Assembly: GCA_963511305.1 (NCBI GenBank)
Contig: CAUPIJ010000002.1
Coordinates: forward strand, 61,994 to 125,993
DNA: 64,000 bases
Reading direction: 5' to 3'
Source: Propionimicrobium sp963511305
GTDB taxonomy: Bacteria > Actinomycetota > Actinomycetes > Propionibacteriales > Propionibacteriaceae
Shown here: positions 60,499-64,000 of the stretch, in pieces
How the letters are laid out: the number at the start of each line of letters is the position of its first letter
Numbering within the stretch: the first letter of the stretch is position 1
Notes under the pieces: model-generated
The model's database searches: none
What the model saw: the letters and a program-made list of their open reading frames with translations, nothing else
What the model was told of the DNA's origin: nothing
Position numbers and translations under genes: made by a program

Positions 60499-61572
60499 AT
60501 GAAGTTCGGTATCGAAGCCGTCGTTCTGCCTAGCGGTGAGCGCAAGACACTGTGGGTCGTGGACGGCAAAATTAGCGACGAGGCTCAGGGTGCTGAGGTA
60601 GTTCTTAGGGATGTCTGGGTGGTGCCTGGCCTGGTCGACGCGCACTGTCACATCGGCCTGGCTGCGAAGGGCCCAGCCACAGACGAGCAGACCGTCGAGC
60701 AGGCAGAAACCGATCGCGATACCGGTGTGCTGCTAGTTCGCGACACCGGGGTGCCGCGCGATACTCATTTCGTCGACGGCCGCGAGGATCTGCCACGGAT
60801 CATCCGCAGCGGCCAGCACGTCGCCCGCTTTAAACGCTACATCCGCAACTACGCAGTCGAAGTAGAACCCGAGGAGCTCGTCGCCGAGGTGGCCAGGCAG
60901 GCCAGTAAGGACGGCGAATGGGTGAAAATCGTGGGCGACTGGATCGATCGAAGCATCGGCGACCTGGCTCCGCTCTGGCCGGCCGACGTCGTGAAGGCCG
61001 CGGTCGAGAAGGCACACGAGCTGGGCAAGCGCGTCCAGGTGCATACTTTCGGCGAGCAGGCCGTCGCGGATTTCGTTGAGGCGGGTGCAGACTGCATCGA
61101 GCACGGCACCGGGTTGAGTGACGAGGCGATCCAGCAGATGGCAGACAGGGGCCTGGCCCTCGTGCCCACCATGACGCAGCTGGAGACCTTCCCCGAGCTC
61201 GCGGCCGGTGGCGACGAGAAGTATCCCACCTGGTCTGCTCACATGCGAGATCTGCACGCCAGGCACTTCGAGGTGATGGCTAAGGCGCTGGAGGCCGGCG
61301 TCCAGATCTATGCTGGCACCGATGCGGGCGGCAGGCTGTCCCACGGGCGAATCGCCCAGGAGGCCGACTTGCTAGCAAAGCTCGGTGGGCCGGAGTTCGC
61401 GCTCGGTGCGGCAAGCTGGCGGGCGCGTGAGTGGCTCGGTGCGCAGCAGCTCGCGGTTGGAGACTCCGCAGACTTCATCTGTTACCGCGAAGATCCCAGG
61501 CGCAATATCTCTGTCCTGCACGATCCGCACGCGATCGTGTTGCGCGGAAAACCAGTGCGCGGCTTGCAATAA
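60499..61572 (+). CDS. Metal-dependent amidohydrolase
   Basis: A 357-residue amidohydrolase-superfamily enzyme. Metal ligands appear in VDAHCHIGL, VQVHTFGEQAV, IEHGTGL and the AGTDAGG aspartate. The N-terminal and C-terminal strands form the usual beta-sandwich (GDSADFICYREDPRRN). It follows ffh by 8 nt. The substrate is not identifiable; relatives include imidazolonepropionase-like hydrolases and prolidases. Confidence 0.85.
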   Translation: MKFGIEAVVLPSGERKTLWVVDGKISDEAQGAEVVLRDVWVVPGLVDAHCHIGLAAKGPATDEQTVEQAETDRDTGVLLVRDTGVPRDTHFVDGREDLPRIIRSGQHVARFKRYIRNYAVEVEPEELVAEVARQASKDGEWVKIVGDWIDRSIGDLAPLWPADVVKAAVEKAHELGKRVQVHTFGEQAVADFVEAGADCIEHGTGLSDEAIQQMADRGLALVPTMTQLETFPELAAGGDEKYPTWSAHMRDLHARHFEVMAKALEAGVQIYAGTDAGGRLSHGRIAQEADLLAKLGGPEFALGAASWRAREWLGAQQLAVGDSADFICYREDPRRNISVLHDPHAIVLRGKPVRGLQ

Positions 61573-61732
61573 ATTTCTGCTCGCCCGATAAATCTGGCAT
61601 AATCAGCTATTGCGTCTGTGTCCAGGTGCCCTCTCATCACTGGCGACGCAGGACCGACGGTTCTAGCCGGCCGTGCCCCACACGCAGGCGGAACCAAAAA
61701 ATTTTAGTTTTGTAACAGGAGATACCACACAA

Positions 61733-62275
61733 GTGGCAACGAAAATTCGTCTGAAGAGACTAGGTAAGATCCGTCAGCCGCAGTACCGCGTCATCGTCAT
61801 CGACGAGCGCGCCAAGCGTAATGGCACTGCCATCGAGGAGCTCGGCATCTACCACCCGAAGAATGATCCTTCGGTCATCCAGATCAACTCCGAGCGTGTT
61901 CAGTACTGGCTCGGCGTTGGTGCGCAGCCGACTGAGGCCGTCGTCGCCCTGCTGAAGCGCACCGGCGACTGGCAGAAGTTCACCGGCGACAAGAGCTCGT
62001 CCGGTGTCGATCCGCAGCCCGTTAAGCCCGACAAGCTGGAGATCTTCAACAAGGCTCTGGCCGAGGCCGATGACGAGCCGACCACCGAGGCTATCAGCAC
62101 CAAGAAGGACAAGGCCGATAAGGCCGAGGCCGCTGACAAGGCTGAAGAGCCTGCGGAGAAGGCTGAGGAACCGGCTGCTGCCGAAGAGTCCGAGAAGCCT
62201 GCCGAAGAGGCTGAGGCGCCCGTCGAGGAGGCCCCGGCTGAGGACGCCGACAAGGCCAAGGCCGAAGAGGCGTAA
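61733..62275 (+). CDS. rpsP: 30S ribosomal protein S16 with long acidic tail
   Basis: A 180-residue S16. Residues 1 to about 90 are canonical (ATKIRLKRLGKIRQPQYRVIVIDERAKR...IEELGIYHPK...WLGVGAQPTEAV). The last 90 or so are a low-complexity Lys/Glu/Ala-rich tail (KADKAEAADKAEEPAEKAEEP). GTG 61733 with GGAGATACC upstream gives the standard start. Spacer 61573-61732 is non-coding leader. Confidence 0.96.
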   Translation: MATKIRLKRLGKIRQPQYRVIVIDERAKRNGTAIEELGIYHPKNDPSVIQINSERVQYWLGVGAQPTEAVVALLKRTGDWQKFTGDKSSSGVDPQPVKPDKLEIFNKALAEADDEPTTEAISTKKDKADKAEAADKAEEPAEKAEEPAAAEESEKPAEEAEAPVEEAPAEDADKAKAEEA

Positions 62276-62278
62276 CGC

Positions 62279-62533
62279 ATGCTTGCCGAGGCTATTGAGC
62301 ATCTGGTGTGCGGTATCGTCGCCAACCCCGCCGATGTCACCGTTCGCGATAAGCAGATTCGCAGCGGTCGACTGCTTGAGGTGCGCGTTCACCCCAGCGA
62401 CATTGGCAAGGTAATCGGACGCCAGGGCCGCACCGCCACCGCAATCCGCAAGGTCATTGCTGCGCTGGCCGATGGTGAGCAGGTTCGCATCGATTTCGTG
62501 GATGTCGACCGTAAGCCGCGAGGCCGTCGCTAA
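62279..62533 (+). CDS. khpA: KH-domain RNA-binding protein KhpA (YlqC)
   Basis: An 84-residue protein made of a single KH domain with the GxxG loop in VIGRQGRTATAIRKVI. KhpA acts with KhpB in RNA chaperoning and cell-division control in Gram-positive bacteria. It starts 4 nt after rpsP and is followed by a terminator. Confidence 0.93.
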   Translation: MLAEAIEHLVCGIVANPADVTVRDKQIRSGRLLEVRVHPSDIGKVIGRQGRTATAIRKVIAALADGEQVRIDFVDVDRKPRGRR

Positions 62534-62542
62534 AGACATGTG

Positions 62543-62578
62543 AATCGGCGTCCCACCTCGGTGGGGCGCCGATTTTTT
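62543..62578 (+). terminator. Terminator between khpA and rimM
   Basis: A 14-bp stem (AATCGGCGTCCCAC / GTGGGGCGCCGATT, one G-U pair), CTCG loop, and T6 tail. Confidence 0.92.
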
Positions 62579-62592
62579 ATAGGTTAGGGATT

Positions 62593-63084
62593 ATGACAGA
62601 GGTAGTCGTCGCACGTATTGGTCGGCCCCACGGAATCAGGGGTGACTTCTTTATCGACCTGCGCACCGATGAGCCCGAGCTGCGGTTCGATTTGGGCGCG
62701 AAGGTGAAGGTGCAGGGCGAGGAGTTCCGTGCCGTTACCGCTTGCCGCAAGCAGGGCGATCGCCTGGTGTTGCACCTGGAGGGCGTCGACGATCGGAATG
62801 CCTCACAGGAGCTGACCGGCAAGCTGCTGTTCTCAGAGGTAGGCGATGAATCTCCGTCTGACCCCGAGGAGTTCTACGATCGTCAGCTGATCGGTCTTGA
62901 GCTGGTCAGCTCGAACGCCGAGAAGTTGGGCGAGGTAACAGAGGTCTGGCACGCTCCGGCCCAAGACATTTTGGTTGCTGGCGAGATCGCCGTCCCGTTC
63001 GTCGCCGAGCTAGTTGAGCGAATAGATCTCGAGGCGAACCAGGCCGTGTTGACCGATAAAGGATCGCAGGTAGCGGGCCGATGA
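62593..63084 (+). CDS. rimM: Ribosome maturation factor RimM
   Basis: A 163-residue factor of 30S head assembly. The N-terminal RimM domain (VVVARIGRPHGIRGDFFI) and the C-terminal PRC barrel (IGLELVSSNAEKLGEVTEVWHAPAQDILVA, IPFV-like VPFVAELVE) are clear. The stop overlaps trmD by 4 nt. Confidence 0.95.
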   Translation: MTEVVVARIGRPHGIRGDFFIDLRTDEPELRFDLGAKVKVQGEEFRAVTACRKQGDRLVLHLEGVDDRNASQELTGKLLFSEVGDESPSDPEEFYDRQLIGLELVSSNAEKLGEVTEVWHAPAQDILVAGEIAVPFVAELVERIDLEANQAVLTDKGSQVAGR

Positions 63085-63791
63085 GAATTGACGTCATTTC
63101 AATCTTTCCGGAATACCTTTCTGGGCTGCGACTGAGCCTGATCGGCAAGGCCATTGAGCGCGGGCAGCTTGATCTGCGTGTCCATGATCTACGCGATTGG
63201 ACGCACGACCGGCACCGCACCGTCGACGACACCCCGTACGGTGGGGGAGCAGGCATGGTGATGAAGCCCGAACCATGGGGCGAGGCGCTTGACGACCTGG
63301 CAGACAGCATCGAGGGCGAGCTGAAACCCACATTGATTTTCACCAGCCCCTCTGGCGAGGTCTTCGATCAGAGGCTCGCCGAGGAGCTATCACACAAACC
63401 AAGTCTCGCCTTCGCTTGTGGGCGCTACGAGGGCATCGACGCCCGCGTCGCCGAATGGGCAGTGCAGAAGTTCGACGTGCGCGAGGTCAGCATCGGCGAT
63501 TACGTGCTGAACGGCGGCGAGGTGGCCGCGATGGTGATGATCGAGGCCATCGTGCGGCTGATCCCGGGCGTGATCGGCAACCCGGAGTCGCTGATTGAGG
63601 AGTCGTATTCTCAAGCCGAGGGCGGATTGCTGGAGTATCCGGTCTACACGAAGCCGGCCTCGTGGCGTGGCCTGGACGTGCCCGAAGTCCTGCTCAGCGG
63701 TAACCACGCGAACGTGGCCGCCTGGCGTAGTGAACAATCGCGCACGATCACGCAGCACCGGCGACCGGAATTGCTGGCGGGCTCAGACTAG
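63081..63791 (+). CDS. trmD: tRNA (guanine-N1)-methyltransferase
   Basis: A 236-residue knotted SPOUT methyltransferase modifying G37 next to the anticodon, important for reading-frame maintenance. RIDVISIFPEYL, DDTPYGGGAGMVMKPEP, CGRYEGIDARV and the knot motif IGDYVLNGGEVAAMVMIEA are complete. Translationally coupled to rimM. Confidence 0.97.
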   Translation: MRIDVISIFPEYLSGLRLSLIGKAIERGQLDLRVHDLRDWTHDRHRTVDDTPYGGGAGMVMKPEPWGEALDDLADSIEGELKPTLIFTSPSGEVFDQRLAEELSHKPSLAFACGRYEGIDARVAEWAVQKFDVREVSIGDYVLNGGEVAAMVMIEAIVRLIPGVIGNPESLIEESYSQAEGGLLEYPVYTKPASWRGLDVPEVLLSGNHANVAAWRSEQSRTITQHRRPELLAGSD

Positions 63792-63864
63792 CCCGCAAAG
63801 TATCGCCTAAAGAACCTGCTCTCATACCTGGGTCGTAGGTTCGTGAGCGTGAATACGGTTTCAG

Positions 63865-63883
63865 TTAGGTCTGCTTAACCTGA
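63865..63883 (+). promoter_or_regulatory. DtxR/IdeR-like iron box at the right edge
   Basis: TTAGGTCTGCTTAACCTGA matches TTAGGTTAGCCTAACCTAA at 15 of 19 positions. It lies about 50 nt upstream of a -10-like TAATGT (63935-63940) that serves the gene running off the window. Spacer 63792-63946 is otherwise non-coding. Confidence 0.55.
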
Positions 63884-63946
63884 AAAAATATGCCGCAAGG
63901 GGTACTTTTGGTGAAATTCGAGGGCCCTATGGGCTAATGTATTCTC

Positions 63947-64000
63947 GTGGCCACGAAACTAATTACGAAGTCAGGGGAGACGACTCCCCATAAGGCTGCC
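63947..64000 (+). CDS. Start of a possible iron-regulated gene (partial)
   Basis: GTG opens an 18-codon frame (MATKLITKSGETTPHKAA) that reaches the window end. The start lies exactly 6 nt after TAATGT, so it would be leaderless. An IdeR-like box lies upstream. The fragment is too short to name; an iron-uptake component is only a guess. Confidence 0.4.
   Translation, partial: MATKLITKSGETTPHKAA

Noticed and set aside
1..64000. tRNA, rRNA, CRISPR, transposase, integrase or phage genes
   Set aside because: No T-loop-like GGTTCGA clusters with acceptor stems in spacers, no regular spacer-repeat arrays, and no recombinase motifs in any convincing ORF were found.

Overview
The window is chromosomal DNA from a high-GC Gram-positive bacterium (Actinobacteria). 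The evidence is two Rpf/transglycosylase-type G5 proteins, a mycothiol-dependent enzyme-family protein, an MgtA-like mannosyltransferase, DtxR/IdeR-type iron boxes, many GTG/TTG starts, several probably leaderless genes, and the usual actinobacterial order rpmF-rnc-mutM-smc-ftsY-ffh-rpsP-rimM-trmD. A fermentative genus near Actinomycetaceae is plausible, but genus cannot be fixed from the sequence. No tRNA, rRNA, CRISPR array, transposase or integrase was seen.

Layout: 1-2977 holds the tail of rpsD, rpoA, rplQ and a GT4 glycosyltransferase. 2978-8900 is an AT-richer island with a sensor kinase and response regulator, a lactococcin-972-type bacteriocin, its DUF1430/FtsX-like membrane protein and ABC ATPase, plus two small unannotated-looking ORFs. 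8950-10280 holds two convergent cysteine-rich genes, each behind a DtxR/IdeR-like box. 10373-16376 (mostly minus strand) holds two paralogous cell-wall G5/transglycosylase proteins, superoxide dismutase, CsbD, an RsmC-like methyltransferase, truA and a lipoprotein. 16483-24733 is the rimP-nusA-ylxR-infB-rbfA-truB-(marC)-ribF-rpsO translation block, followed by pnp, dapB, an LmeA-like protein, glmM and coaA.

31300-38466 is a second AT-rich island. It carries a SorC-type regulator, HPr and enzyme I, a class II aldolase, fructose-family PTS IIA/IIB/IIC and a two-domain cupin, and ends in a strong terminator. Two TGAAA-N4-TTTCA palindromes precede the HPr and aldolase genes and are good candidates for the regulator's operators. 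The locus looks like a self-contained sugar-uptake and cleavage system whose sugar is unknown.

38550-64000 is conserved core: glmS, acpS, an NAD(P)HX dehydratase lacking its epimerase half, a mannosyltransferase, a TerC protein behind a probable manganese riboswitch, uvrA, uvrC, DUF177, rpmF, rnc, mutM, gtrA, smc, a YgjP-like metallopeptidase, ftsY, ffh, an amidohydrolase, rpsP, khpA, rimM and trmD. At the right edge another iron box and promoter lead into a gene that runs off the window.

The least explained features are the iron-boxed cysteine-rich pair, the sugar PTS/aldolase/cupin locus, the small ORFs around the bacteriocin locus, and a recurring habit of short tandem repeats (period 17-24 bp) in leaders of housekeeping genes.
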